Below, one piece after another: positions 10,748 to 20,820 of a DNA stretch of 38,825 nt. The DNA comes from Cytidiella melzeri (Eukaryota > Basidiomycota > Agaricomycetes > Polyporales > Irpicaceae). Each line of letters starts with the position of its first letter. Positions within the stretch are counted from its first letter, which is position 1. Both the position numbers and the translations under genes were made by a program. The notes beneath the pieces are model-generated. The model searched no databases. It worked only from the letters and a program-made list of their open reading frames with translations, and was not told the origin of the DNA. The DNA lies in the NCBI GenBank assembly GCA_022592445.1, contig JABYQR010000407.1, positions 1 through 38,825 on the forward strand, written 5' to 3'.

Positions 10748-12991
10748 ATGTCTGCAGTCCTTCCAACTGCAATAACCGACAGGACACCGCTCCTTCAAAA
10801 CGGGAACGGGAACGGTGCAAGCCATCGTCGCGCGTTCTCAGAACATCTCGCCGCTTTCCTCAAGCCTGCTGAGCACGGGGAGCCAGGATGGCTACACTCC
10901 TTCAAATTCTTCTTCTTTGGGTCTTGGATGAACCTCTTTTTGGTTTTTGTGCCACTCAGTGCAATAGCCCACTACTTGAACTGGGACGCCGCCCTTCGTT
11001 TCTCTTTCAGCTTCATTGCAATCATGCCCCTAGCTGCGGTACGGCACCATACGCTCATTCTACCGCTGTCGGTACTCATATTCGACTTAACAGCTTCTAG
11101 GCACAGCAACCGACCAACTCTCAATGAAGCTCGGTCAGACTCTTTCAGGCCTCTTGAACGCGTCATTTGGAAATGCAGTAGAAATCATTGTGGGCATAGC
11201 AGCATTGTTCCAAAGTGAGTCTGGGTATCAAGCACTCCTGTTCACGAATTCGAGCCAATTCCATTATCAGATGAAATGCGCATTGTCCAAACCTCTGTAC
11301 GCCCGATCAGTTCATTCAAGCCTCATTTCTTTGTTCAGACCCAAGATGTAGCTCCTCGGCTCTATCTTGTCAAACTTGCTGCTGGTTCTCGGATGTTCGT
11401 TCCTTGCAGGTAGATCTCACGATATGTTCACCTTGCGCCTCGTTGTTGAGAGCTTACAGGCGGAATCTACAATCGCGAGGGTGAATTCCACGCGACCGCG
11501 GCTCAAGCGTGAGTTCTCAAAACATGACTTTGTCAGGCATGTTCTTAAATATTATCTAACAGTGCAAGCTCTGTGCGTGACATCACTCCATATCCTTTGG
11601 TGACTGACCTTTTTACCTCACGTAATAGCTTATGACCCTCGCATGCCTAAGTGTGTCCAACTACAGGCTGTCCTTGCCAAAAGAATTGACATAATACCTT
11701 TGACAGCTCTGGTCATCCCTGCAGCATACCATAGCGCGAAATCGCATTCTGGCGGAATTGACAATCTTCATCTTGACGTAGGCTTCAACCAGGTCGTAGA
11801 CGGCAGCGATTTGCCCGACGAGTATAACGACGGCCTCAGGTTCATCTCACGCGGCACGTCCATTCTGCTGCTTTTCGTCTATCTAGCGTATCTTTTCTTC
11901 CAGGTGAGCTATGTTGTGACTATAACGAATCGGGGAGTCGAGTACACCCAAAGAAATTGTCCGACAAGATTCTAACACTAACGTCACTTTTTCCCTTGTG
12001 TAGTTGAAGACCCATTCGTATCTGTTCACCGGCGATGTCAACAAGGCGAAGCAGAACACCGCTCAAGCTTCGCAAGGTCCTGCTGTACAAGACGCCCTCG
12101 AATCTGGTCAGCCGGTAGTACCCCAAGCGACACCGTTGGATGAAGAGGAGGAAGTTTCCGAGATGAGCATCGGCGCTGCAGCGGTTGGGTATGGTGTTGC
12201 ATTCCAATTATTCCTGCCATTTGATCTGACACGGTATAGATTACTTATATGCACTGTTGTCACGTCGTTCTGCGCAGACTTTTGTGAGTGGCAGGTCAAT
12301 TATTGTTGTTGAGAATTGTTTGATTAATATGTTTCAAGTGGTCGCTTCGATTGAGGAGACGGCTGAGCGGTATCATATCCCCAAGCCGTTCATCGGATTG
12401 ATTCTCCTGCCGATTGTCGTACGTCTCCCACGTCTGTCTTGGGAATACGTTCACCAATATGGCGATGTTTCAGGCTAACGCTGCAGAACATGTCACGTCC
12501 GTGTGGATGGCGATGAAGAATAAATTGGAGTTGACCATTGGTATTTGTGTCGGCAGCTCTATCGTACGTTTTCTCCTCTCCTCTAAGGCTTAGCATTGAG
12601 CTCGTCCTTGAACAGCAAATCGCGGCGTTCGTCATTCCGCTCCTGGTTATCGTTGGCTGGATGTACGTCATGTCTTTCGAGCTGAGATCGCGGTTGAACT
12701 CACCCGAAATACAGAACACACCACGATCTCACGTTGTTCTTCGCCGACTTCGAGACAATTGTGCTGTTTGTATCAGTACTACTTGTTAACTTCCTCGTGC
12801 AGTGAGTAGAACATACATTCTCTAGCGCGGCTATATCTTACTCCTCTTGAATAGGGATGGCAAATCCAATTACATGGAAGGCCTCATGCTTATCACTCTT
12901 TACCTTGTGATTGCTATGGCCTGTGCGTTCTTGTTTCTTCCTCACAGTCACATGGCCGCGTCTGACCCTTTTCATAGTCTGGGTCTCATAA
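10748..12991 (+). CDS. VCX1: Vacuolar Ca2+/H+ exchanger (CAX family, Vcx1-like)
   Basis: An antiporter that loads Ca2+ into the vacuole in exchange for protons. The cytosolic N-terminus ([12 protein letters not shown], then EHLAAFLKP) is followed by about eleven membrane helices. The first alpha repeat has [13 protein letters not shown]; the second has [11 protein letters not shown] with [11 protein letters not shown]; these are the ion-binding motifs. An acidic loop (DEEEEVSE) separates the halves. Exon starts and phases were followed for 10748-11038, 11094-11214, 11271-11296, 11352-11409, 11460-11508, 11563-11572 and from 11629. The sixth exon is only 10 nt and restores the family reading TAAQAASSLMTLAC. 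The last intron, 12923-12977, gives the C-terminus MAFWVS with stop at 12989-12991. Other family members also end in a short aromatic tail. No defect is seen. Confidence 0.92.
11563..11572 (+). other. 10-nt microexon of the Ca2+/H+ exchanger
   Basis: The bases TGCAAGCTCT are flanked by CTAACAG on the left and GTGCGTG on the right. Including them joins two-base phase GC to the next CTT codon and restores the conserved alanine/serine run. Skipping them puts TGA in frame at once. Support is from phase and family pattern only. Confidence 0.8.
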
Positions 12992-14617
12992 ATTACTGCT
13001 GTGCACATCTAGCGAGATTCTCTTTCGACCGAGGGATCGTTGAGGCGCGGCGTGAAACACGAAGCCATTGTCAAAACCTGACATAGAAACAAGCAAACCT
13101 TCCTATTTCTCTCCCGCCTGTCCAGTCCTTCACTTTATAGCTCGACACAAATCTCTTTCTTCAATTCCGGCAAAGTCGCGCTTCCCTGCTCTAGTCGACT
13201 GTATACCCTAATCACCGTTGGATCACGTTCTTGTCGACATGAGTATTGCACTTGCTCTGTCCATTTGCAGCTTTGTGCTCAGTTTCGGATTCATTGATTA
13301 CTGCTGCGTCACCTCTGCCTGAATTTGCTCTGCGTCACCTCGTTCTGTTTCATACTTGTAAGCTTGTGATTACGAATTGTTCTGTAATCTCACCGTGCAC
13401 GAACATGTGCGGAATGGATGACCTTGTCCTGCGTTGTACGCAAAATGCCTTTGTCTAACGTATCTTGAACGAGACACATAGACTCGTCCCCAGCCGTTCG
13501 CAAGCTCGCGCCTCCATTGATGGTTTCGGTTGTGCTTCCGTCCAGAGTGGCTGCCAGGCGAGTCTATTCAGATGGGTACAGTTCCCTGCGTTCACGAGAG
13601 CTAGTTTCTCACATGAACTCGAAGGAGTAACTCGGACGGGCTCAAGAGGGAAAGTATGATGGCTACAATCTCTTCGATTTGGTCGTCCGAGAGCTCCTAA
13701 GGCTGAATGCCAGTGGGCATTTGGTTGTATAGTGGACCACTGAACTAGAAATCGCTGTTAACCTTAGTATTGCGTCTCAACTTGTTGGATCAAGTAAATC
13801 CAGCACCTGATACATTTCTACTTCGATCACCGACACAGCCAAACCTTTGCCACCAGCTTGCGACATCTTCACCAAAACATTGCTTCAAGTTTGCTAGTCT
13901 CGAAACCAGCCGTTAGGGATTGCCCGATTCGGGAACGGAGTTCAAAAAAAAGACGAGACAGATGTGCCTTTTTAGCACTCCGCAGTTTGATCAGAAAAGG
14001 AGCATTGGTGACATTGACTTGGGGTTCTGGGTATTGAGACTACATGCTTTGTAACAATAAACTGGAGTCGCACAAAGTTTCATTATGCCTGAGTGTCTTG
14101 TGTAATTTTGGCTGTCAGATTGTCACAGGCAGCAACATATGGACAAGGGCCATTGCCGACCACAAACCAGCCCAGCACCCTGCTCTTGGTGGCAACTGTC
14201 TGTAACAATCTGACAGCTGACGCTGGGTGTTTCAGCTCGCACAACACATTGTGCAACTGCAGTTTGTGTCTTGCAAAGCAGTGTAAATGCTGTCCATCAA
14301 AACATGAGTGGTGCAGGAGCTAATCAAAGACAATGTCCAACATGTATTGTCTGATTGTTACATGTTGCTACATCAGGACTTTACATGAACTGCCAGAGAT
14401 ATAAGGCTCCCTTACCACCATTCTCATACCTCAACACACTTCTATCCTGTCTTTGATTGCTTCAGTGCTGGGCAGTCAGTACATTGTTATCACACTTGCA
14501 TTAGATGACTGTACTGAAACTGTTCTCATAGCTAGCTATCTTTCCAAACACTCTTCAAATCCTTCTTTACCATACTATACTGCCATCATTCATGCAGTTC
14601 TCAACTCCTCTTATTTT
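12992..14617. other. Long noncoding stretch left of the copia element
   Basis: About 1.6 kb after the exchanger stop, with no exon I can support. Its first part is presumably the exchanger 3' region. From about 14100 the sequence changes character: an inverted repeat, related copies of a GATTGT-containing motif and a TATA-like GATATAAG (about 14398-14405). It may be a decayed mobile element or the 3' part of the open frame that the copia element interrupts. Confidence 0.4.
14111..14217. repeat. 13-bp perfect inverted repeat with 81-bp spacer
   Basis: GCTGTCAGATTGT at 14111-14123 is the exact reverse complement of ACAATCTGACAGC at 14205-14217. Extending by three bases gives 15 of 16 matches. 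A third related copy (TGTCTGATTGTTAC) lies near 14348-14361 in the orientation of the first. This could be a remnant of a small element or a folded RNA segment. Confidence 0.65.
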
Positions 14618-14622
14618 GTTTG
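14618..14622. repeat. Target-site duplication GTTTG (left)
   Basis: The five bases directly left of the LTR are GTTTG. The same five follow the other LTR at 19719-19723. Five base pairs is the usual copia integration footprint. Confidence 0.93.
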
Positions 14623-14845
14623 TGTCAATCAGACGGGTCTGGCACAAGGTAAGCAACAGATCACATTGAGTACATCGGTGACACGTACCTGGCACAAGGT
14701 AAGCAACAGATAAGTTGCCCCTGTGCCAGTTCTGACAATTTATATACGTCGGGTATTCCATGTATAGTATCCCTCCGATCGTGTGTGTACCGACTCTCCG
14801 CCTCTCCTTCCTATTCCGTCTCTCGAGGCGGGTCACTCTCTGACA
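14623..14845 (-). repeat. 3' LTR of the copia element
   Basis: It is 223 bp with ends TGTCA and TGACA. In element orientation a TATATAAA box lies about halfway (14728-14735 region). A 23-bp sequence is directly repeated within it, at 14639-14661 and 14689-14711, 50 bp apart, toward the U5 end. The pol frame runs a short way into it, with a stop at 14811-14813. Confidence 0.95.
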
Positions 14846-17800
14846 CCCCCCCTTGACCCGCGAGAAGTCCCAGCATTTCTACTGCTCTTGTATGTATCAC
14901 TCGTGGTAGTGACTTCGTGAATATATCGGCCATATTTTCTTTTCCGGACACGCGCGTGACGTCATTTTGCCCTTTGTTGACGCAATTCCTGATGAAGTGC
15001 GCCCGTATGTCGATATGCTTCATCCTCGTGTGTCCGTGTGGATCGTGCGTGCACGCTATGGTCCCGTTGTTGTCGCAGAATAGCAGCGTCGGCTTTGACT
15101 GTGGAAAACCTAGTTCTTCGAGGAGTTGACGCAACCAGATGACTTGACACGCTGCGTGTGTGCACGCAAGGTATTCGGCTTCGCACGACGACAGGGCGAC
15201 GACTGGTTGCTGTTTGGAACTCCACGCGACCGGCGACTGGTGTACAACCATGACATACCCTGAGATCAACTTTTGTCCTTCTCCAGAGCCCCAGTCAGAG
15301 TCCGTGAAGCCATAGAACAACGGATACGCAGGGTCCAACTTCCCTAGCACGAGTCCGAGAGAGCGAGTTCCTTGAAGGTATCGTAGGAGGTGTTTCGCGG
15401 CTGCCCAGTGCGTACGCCCGTAGCAGGACATGTACTTTGCCAGTTCTCGAACGGCGTACGCGATGTCTGGCCTGGTGGTGGTGGCAAGGTACATTACCTT
15501 TCCGACTAGTGTACAGTAGGGAAGAGCTAAGATTTCGACGCGTTCCGCTTCGGTTTTTGGTTCGTCTTCGCGTGCCAACGTTGTTTTTGGCGGGAGTGGC
15601 GTCGATGCGGCGTTGCAAGACTCCATGTCGAACAGTCTCAGTATTGAGACTGTGTACGCTTCTTGGGACAGCCAAATAGTTCTGCACGCCCGGTTCCTCG
15701 TCACTTTGCAGCCCAAGAGCCACTCCACCTCGCCGTTGTCGGTGATGTCAAAGATTTTCTCTAGGCCAGTCGTCACAGAGTCGGTTCCTCCTTCGATGGT
15801 GTTGCCAGCAGTATGTCATCGATGCTCGTGGCAGTCATGGACTTGATGCCTTCTCGGTCTCGCATGTGGACGCTCCAGTCTGACTCGCACCTTCGGAAAC
15901 CAAGAGTTTGAAACTTGGTGTTGAGCTCGAGGTACCAAGACCGGCCTGCCTGCTTGAGACCGTATAGGCCCTTCCTCAGGCGCCAGTAACCTTTTCCCAA
16001 AATCGCAGGTTTCGTCATGTAGATCTCCTCGGACAAAGGTCCGTTGAGGAAGGCGGTTTTGATGTCGATGTGTCGTAGGTGGAGGTCTTCGTGGGCGGCA
16101 ATGGTGAGTACTGTTCGTATGGAGTCCCAGCGAGCGACGGGGGCGAAGGTGAAAGTGAAATCTTGGCCTGGGATCTGCGTGAACCCCTTGGCGACCAATC
16201 GCGCCTTGAACCTGGAAATGAGTCCATCTGAATTCCGTTTCAGGTGGAGAACCCATTTGGAGTCGACGGGTTTTCTGCCATGAGGTACGCTCTCAACATC
16301 TTCGTATACGCCTTTTGCTCGCAGTGCCTCGGGTTCTTTGTGGATGGCTGCTAGCCAGTGTTCCCAGTACTCACTGTGTTCGGCGTCTTTGAGCAACTTT
16401 GGGTCCTTCGCGTTTGGATCGTCGATACTGATGGATAGGACGTCGTAGATCTGAGAGGTGGTAGGATCTAGTAGTTCGATATCGTGTGTTCGAGCGCTGA
16501 GGATAAGGTCATGGTCGATGTGTAACCCCCCCTCGATCGAATACTCGATGTTGTTATCTTTGTATCTCGAGGGCAGAGTCCGCGATTGCCGTGCGGCGCG
16601 TGCGGTCTGTGGAGATTTGTTCGGTGCGTGTTATGTGCTGGAAGGCACCGACCCCACCGGGGCACTGAGATCCTTGGCTGACACTCGAGTGATATCTCTG
16701 TAGGAGATTGAGTCAGATCTCGTCTCTGGTTGTATGCCAGAGTGTACGTACTGGGGCTGTGCGGCACCAGTGTTTGACGCTTTTTCGCGAAAACACGTGT
16801 CATTGTCCATAAGGACGTCATCCCACAACGGCGAATCTGGTGTGCTGCCGGCGGGAGGTATGGCGCATTCCTCGTCAAGGAAGACTACATCGCGCCTGGA
16901 ACGGACAACTCGGGAGTGTGGAAACCATATGAGATAGCCTTTGGAATCTTGAGCGTACCCCACAAATCGTCCCTCTTCGCCTTGAGGTTGAATCTTGTTC
17001 AACGAATCTGCTTCCGTCTTCCTGGAGATAACGCGTGTGCCAAAGATTTGGAAGTGAGAGATGTCAGGGTCGCGTTTGTTCCAGATATGGTAAGGAGTGG
17101 TGTCGGGGGGTAAGGCGGTGGTAGTGACGCGATTCAGTATGTGAGCTGCACACTGAACCGCTAGTGGCCAGAAGTAGTCGGGTAGTCCACTATCGAGTAG
17201 CATGGCACGTGCCATTGACACCAACGTCCAATTGGTGCGCTCAGCTACGCCGTTCTGCGGTGACGCGTCAGGTACGATCTTTTCAACGGTTATCCCTTCC
17301 TTTTTGCAAAAATTGTTTGAATTCACCCTGTATAAGTTCGAGTGCGTTGTCAACACGGATAACGGCAATTTTGTATCCCGTGTAACGTTCCACGGTGGTT
17401 TTGTATTTGATAAATTCGGGTAGAGTGTCAGAGCGAGTCTTTAGAAATAAAGGAGTTTTCCATCTTACGTGACAGTCGACGCATGGCATGAAGTATTTTA
17501 CACCGCCGTAACCAATTGGTAAGGGTCCACAGATGTCAAGATGAATGCGGAAGAGAGGGCGATCAGCCCTGAGATTCGAAGATTTCGGGAAAGGGAGGCG
17601 TTTGATATTTGCGCGGGCACATATTTCACATGGGTGCTGGGCCGAGTTGTTGGGACTGATGTGGATTCCAGAAGTGGTTCGTGATAGCCCTTTAACGCCT
17701 ATGTGGCCTAGTAGGCGGTGTAAAAATCCGGCGTGAGGGAGCAATACCGGTGGTTGCCGCGATGGGATCAGAGATACGTTCCAGAAGAGACCCTTTTCCT

Positions 17801-17985
17801 TCAATGTCGGTGGTACCGTCCGTCGGACCCTTAGATTGGATCTGGGCGTTGAACCTGTACAAGTTACTATCGTCCAGATTTCCGGTGAGGATCACTTTCC
17901 CATTCAGTTCCAGAACAAGACTCCCTTTATTCGTCATAGATCCCACTCCTCTTCGCGCGAGGCAACCCTGTGAAACAAGGTTCAT
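14811..17985 (-). pseudogene. Copia pol (protease-integrase-RT-RNase H), frame-broken
   Basis: Consecutive coding blocks lie in different frames. 17985-17692 resembles the protease/linker part. 17804-17283 holds the integrase zinc finger (HRLLGHIG, then CEICARAN) and the first catalytic aspartates (HLDICGP, RVDNALE). 17368-16631 continues integrase with PQNGVAERTN. 16396-15773 is reverse transcriptase (ARLVAKGFTQIPGQDF, DIKTAFLNGPL, GLYGLKQAGRSW, and SIDDILLA in place of YVDD). 15776-14811 holds the rest of RT and RNase H (SSCEAEYLA, MKHIDIRAHFI). The frame changes near 15775 and near 17290, and there are gaps around 16400-16630. All copia domains are present, so decay is by small lesions and not by large deletion. 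Confidence 0.88.
14846..14854 (-). promoter_or_regulatory. Polypurine tract of the copia element
   Basis: On the element strand the sequence AAGGGGGGG ends exactly at the first base of the 3' LTR. This is the standard site and composition for the plus-strand primer. Confidence 0.85.
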
Positions 17986-18449
17986 GCGCGCAGACGGTAC
18001 ATGCAGGACATCGGATAGTTCACGGTATGCTCCTTCCCTTTGACTTTAGCAGGCAGGTGTACATCGCCTACGCCAACCGCCGAGGTTGTGAGAGCTGATC
18101 CGAACCCTCGTACTTTCAAAGGTTCAATTGCGCATAATTCGTGAAGGCGTTGTAGTCATAGAAGATATGTGACTAGCTCCAGAGTGTGGTAGACGGCAGT
18201 GAGTTTAGCTTGATCGCCATAGACAGTGGCACCATGGCAGGCAATTGAGTTTTTCGGATCAGCGTTAATTGTTGTGTTCAGGAGGAAGATTTCATCTTGG
18301 TTTAGAACACTTGCGGTGTTGGCATCGACTCCGGCCGTGTCTTCAGCAGCAGCATTTGCAGTCGGTGGTTAGGCGTCTTCTTTGAGAGAAATTCTTAGAG
18401 ACGTTCTTGGACCTTTGGTGTAGTTGCGCGCGTTGTGCCGGGGTAAATG

Positions 18450-19399
18450 AATATCTCGCTTCCATTTCACCACTCAGGGTACTGTCCGCATTTCCCTCCT
18501 CCGAACGCGATGCAATTGATTGACAAATGACCGCGTGGCCTTTTGCAGTGCGGGTTATTGCACCATTGGTGATTCGCTTAGCTTGGGACCGTTAGCTTGG
18601 CTCGCGCTAGCGGCAATGGCAGGGCGTTTCTTGTAGATCACGTCGGTTTTGTAGATTTGAGCATCACCTCCGGGTCATTTCTGGTTTGTGCCCAATCTTC
18701 CTCTTTAATCAGCTCAATAACTCTCGAGGACACATAGGCCTTCCCATAGAGTACGCGGTACTCATATGTGGTGGAGAGTCCGTGAAAACATCTGCCAGCT
18801 GTTATTGGTGGGAATGAGGTGGCAAGGGTTGTCGCAAGTTAGCGTCCGTGAGTCGGTTAGGATCTTGATCACATAGATCTGCGTAAATAGAGCGCATCCT
18901 GTCGACCCACTTGTTGACGACCATTTCCTCAGTGCAAGCGAAACTCATCATTTCTGATGTAATGAAGCCGCGGCAAGTTATTGGTAGGGGGTATTCAGAT
19001 TGTAAGGTGTCCAGGCCTCTTTGGCCCTTCGGGTGCGACCAATAAGATGAACTTTGGCGCGAGGAATAGCTTCGAGCAGAAGTGCTATGCGGTGATATTG
19101 GCATCGTACCACGGTTCGGCATCCTTCACTGCCTGTTCCACTTCGGCCTCATTACCCCTTTTAATCCCTTTAGTCACTTCCCCCGTCTCCGGATCTTCAA
19201 CTTCTTCTTCGTACGTCCTTCGAAGCTTCGGAACGACAGGAGGAATTGAATCAGGGCCCTCAATGTACTTCCACAAATGAATAGACCGTAGTTTCGCTTC
19301 AACTTGCATGACCCAGGTACCATATGAATTGGTATCTCCGTCGTCGTCGAGTTTCGGCAGTTTGTTTCTGGTGGAATCTGGTTTGGAAGAATCTGACAT
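18450..19399 (-). pseudogene. Copia gag, frame-broken
   Basis: The frame begins with MSDSSKPDSTRNKLPKL at 19399, about 80 nt after the primer site, and contains the retroelement gag motif SYGTWVMQVEAKL. A stop near 19085 interrupts it after NITA. A continuation in other frames carries KWVDRMRSIYADLCD (about 18850-18910). A degenerate zinc knuckle (HCKRPRGH followed by a Cys, then GGG) lies at about 18480-18560. Several frameshifts separate these parts. The function would be capsid assembly; this copy is not translatable as one protein. Confidence 0.75.
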
Positions 19400-19478
19400 T
19401 TTGATGAATTGGATATAGGGGTAGGCGATGAATACAGTTGCGATAGATAGTTATTGAGAATCTGATGCTAATTGCGCT

Positions 19479-19495
19479 GGACGGGGCTCATAACC
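19479..19495 (-). promoter_or_regulatory. Primer-binding site (half-tRNA initiator Met type)
   Basis: On the element strand GGTTATGAGCCCCGTCC begins at the first base after the 5' LTR. It is complementary to the anticodon stem-loop of the initiator methionine tRNA (GGGCUCAUAACC). Drosophila copia uses a 5' half of that tRNA in the same way. The second element at 35316 shares this site. Confidence 0.88.
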
Positions 19496-19718
19496 TGTCA
19501 ATCAGACGGGTCTGGCACAAGGTAAGCAACAGATCACATTGAGTACATCGGCGACACGTACCTGGCACAAGGTAAGCAACAGATAAGTTGCCCCTGTGCC
19601 AGTTCTGACAATTTATATACGTCGGGTATTCCATGTATAGTATCCCTCCGATCGTGTGTGTACCGACTCTCCGCCTCTCCTTCCTATTCCGTCTCTCGAG
19701 TCGGGTCACTCTCTGACA
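19496..19718 (-). repeat. 5' LTR of the copia element
   Basis: It is 223 bp and matches the 3' LTR at 221 positions by eye. The internal 23-bp direct repeat recurs at 19512-19534 and 19562-19584. A TATATAAA box on the element strand is the likely promoter. Confidence 0.95.
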
Positions 19719-19723
19719 GTTTG
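19719..19723. repeat. Target-site duplication GTTTG (right)
   Basis: It matches the five bases at 14618-14622 exactly and adjoins the outer end of the 5' LTR. Confidence 0.93.
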
Positions 19724-19953
19724 CTACTGTTGTCACCTGCACATTCTATGCAGTGGCTGTGTCTGCTGCACCATGCTGCAGCAGTAAAGGATGTCACACC
19801 ATTTCCTCCAACAACCTCTTGGAGAGCTGGAGCCCATTCCACTTTTCCATCACCTAAAGACGGTCGAATGTATTCAACACGTCTAGAGGCAGAGATGTGA
19901 TGCGCAGTGGTAATCCCACTTGCCGTCGCAAGAACCTAAGACACACAAGCAGA
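19724..19953 (-). pseudogene. Unknown open frame interrupted by the copia insertion
   Basis: On the minus strand a frame is open from an acceptor-like TGTGTCTTAG (about 19944-19953) to the insertion point. It includes ASRRVEYIRPSLGDG, EWAPALQEVVGG and AAAWCSRHSHCIECAG. Removing the element and one GTTTG copy, the frame continues only a few codons to a TGA left of the element. I do not recognise the product. It may be the last exon of a gene or part of an older transposon. If it is a gene, the element sits in its 3' coding end. Confidence 0.35.
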
Positions 19954-20120
19954 GCGAGTCAATCCAGGTGCAAAAGAGAAAGAGCACAATAGCATAATGA
20001 CTGTACCTAAGACATACGAGCAGAGCGAGTTAACTACAGGTACAGGCTGTGAGCATATTGCATACGTGAGGGACAACGAAGAATACTCACTCCAGGTGCG
20101 AAAGAGAAAGAGCACGATGG
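19930..20120. repeat. Degenerate interleaved direct repeats
   Basis: ACCTAAGACACACAAGCAG and its near copy ACCTAAGACATACGAGCAG, both followed by AGCGAGT, start near 19932 and 20006. CCAGGTGCAAAAGAGAAAG and its near copy CCAGGTGCGAAAGAGAAAG, both followed by AGCAC, start near 19966 and 20092. On the minus strand the first unit resembles a splice acceptor (TATGTCTTAG, TGTGTCTTAG), so an intron-exon border may have been partly duplicated. Confidence 0.6.
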
Positions 20121-20820
20121 AGTGTCAGGAGCGAGGGTGAAGGTATATAAGACAGAGCCCTCAGGCGACCCAAAAAGGAAAATCTGTGATACAGATGTGT
20201 CCGCGTGAAGAAAGAACAATAGAGCGACCATATACGGAAAACAAAAGAGAGTCCGGTAACTACTAGTCCGTGAGCCGGAGCTGAAAAGCCATGAAGTAAC
20301 GTGACCATGTAGAGCATCTAAGCCACGTGATACGGGTGCTTAATAGACGTGCAAGGGGTTTGTGCAAAGAGGATTGCAACTGGGTTGTAGCCCCAGGTTT
20401 TAAAGATAAAAACAAGAGGTAAATTGCAAAAAAATAAGGGCTAGTCGGGCCATCCACAACATCTGGTAAGGTTTTCAATTCTACATGAGTCAATTTTGGG
20501 CCGGTGTCTTATATAGTCTTCCATATATGGTATTATCAATCACAAATCTTGTCGAGATCTCAGATGTCCACAGCTAGACCTACAGGTAAAGACTACATGC
20601 ACCTGCAGGTGTTGTTCCAACACAAAGACAGTCTCTTCAATGGTTCTTTGATGCAGCTTGAGGCACTTTGAATTCCAAACTGTGGTCCAGGAGCCTGAAG
20701 AAACAAAACTAAAGATTTCCTATTACAATTTTTGTTGGCGTCTATTACTAGTGCGCTAATTACATAAGGGTGGGCGTTCTGATTGTCGTCTACATGTTAT
20801 TGACTGACACTTCTACCTGA
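20121..20820. other. Noncoding stretch with promoter-like features
   Basis: No supported coding exon. On the minus strand a CACGTG lies near 20323-20328 and a TATATA near 20142-20147, upstream of the unknown frame above. They could be its promoter. A TATATAG and ATATATGG pair lies near 20512-20528. No homology was recognised. Confidence 0.35.

Larger units (their letters stand above)
14623..19718 (-). mobile_element. Complete Ty1/copia LTR retrotransposon (frame-broken)
   Basis: This 5096-bp element is transcribed leftward. It has two 223-bp LTRs with TGTCA...TGACA ends, a GTTTG target duplication, a primer site directly inside the 5' LTR and a G-run polypurine tract directly inside the 3' LTR. 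The internal order gag, zinc knuckle, protease, integrase, reverse transcriptase, RNase H is copia order. The LTRs differ at only two positions by eye (14679 versus 19552, C/T in a CpG; 14827 versus 19700, G/T), so insertion is recent. Yet gag and pol are split by several frameshifts and stops, so this copy cannot make a full polyprotein. It was probably mobilised by another copy. Confidence 0.95.

Noticed and set aside
10583..11218. Longer rightward frame giving the exchanger an upstream N-terminus and reading through 11039
   Set aside because: The exchanger start at 10748 and splicing at 11038/11094 fit the family; the read-through loses the conserved [10 protein letters not shown] segment.
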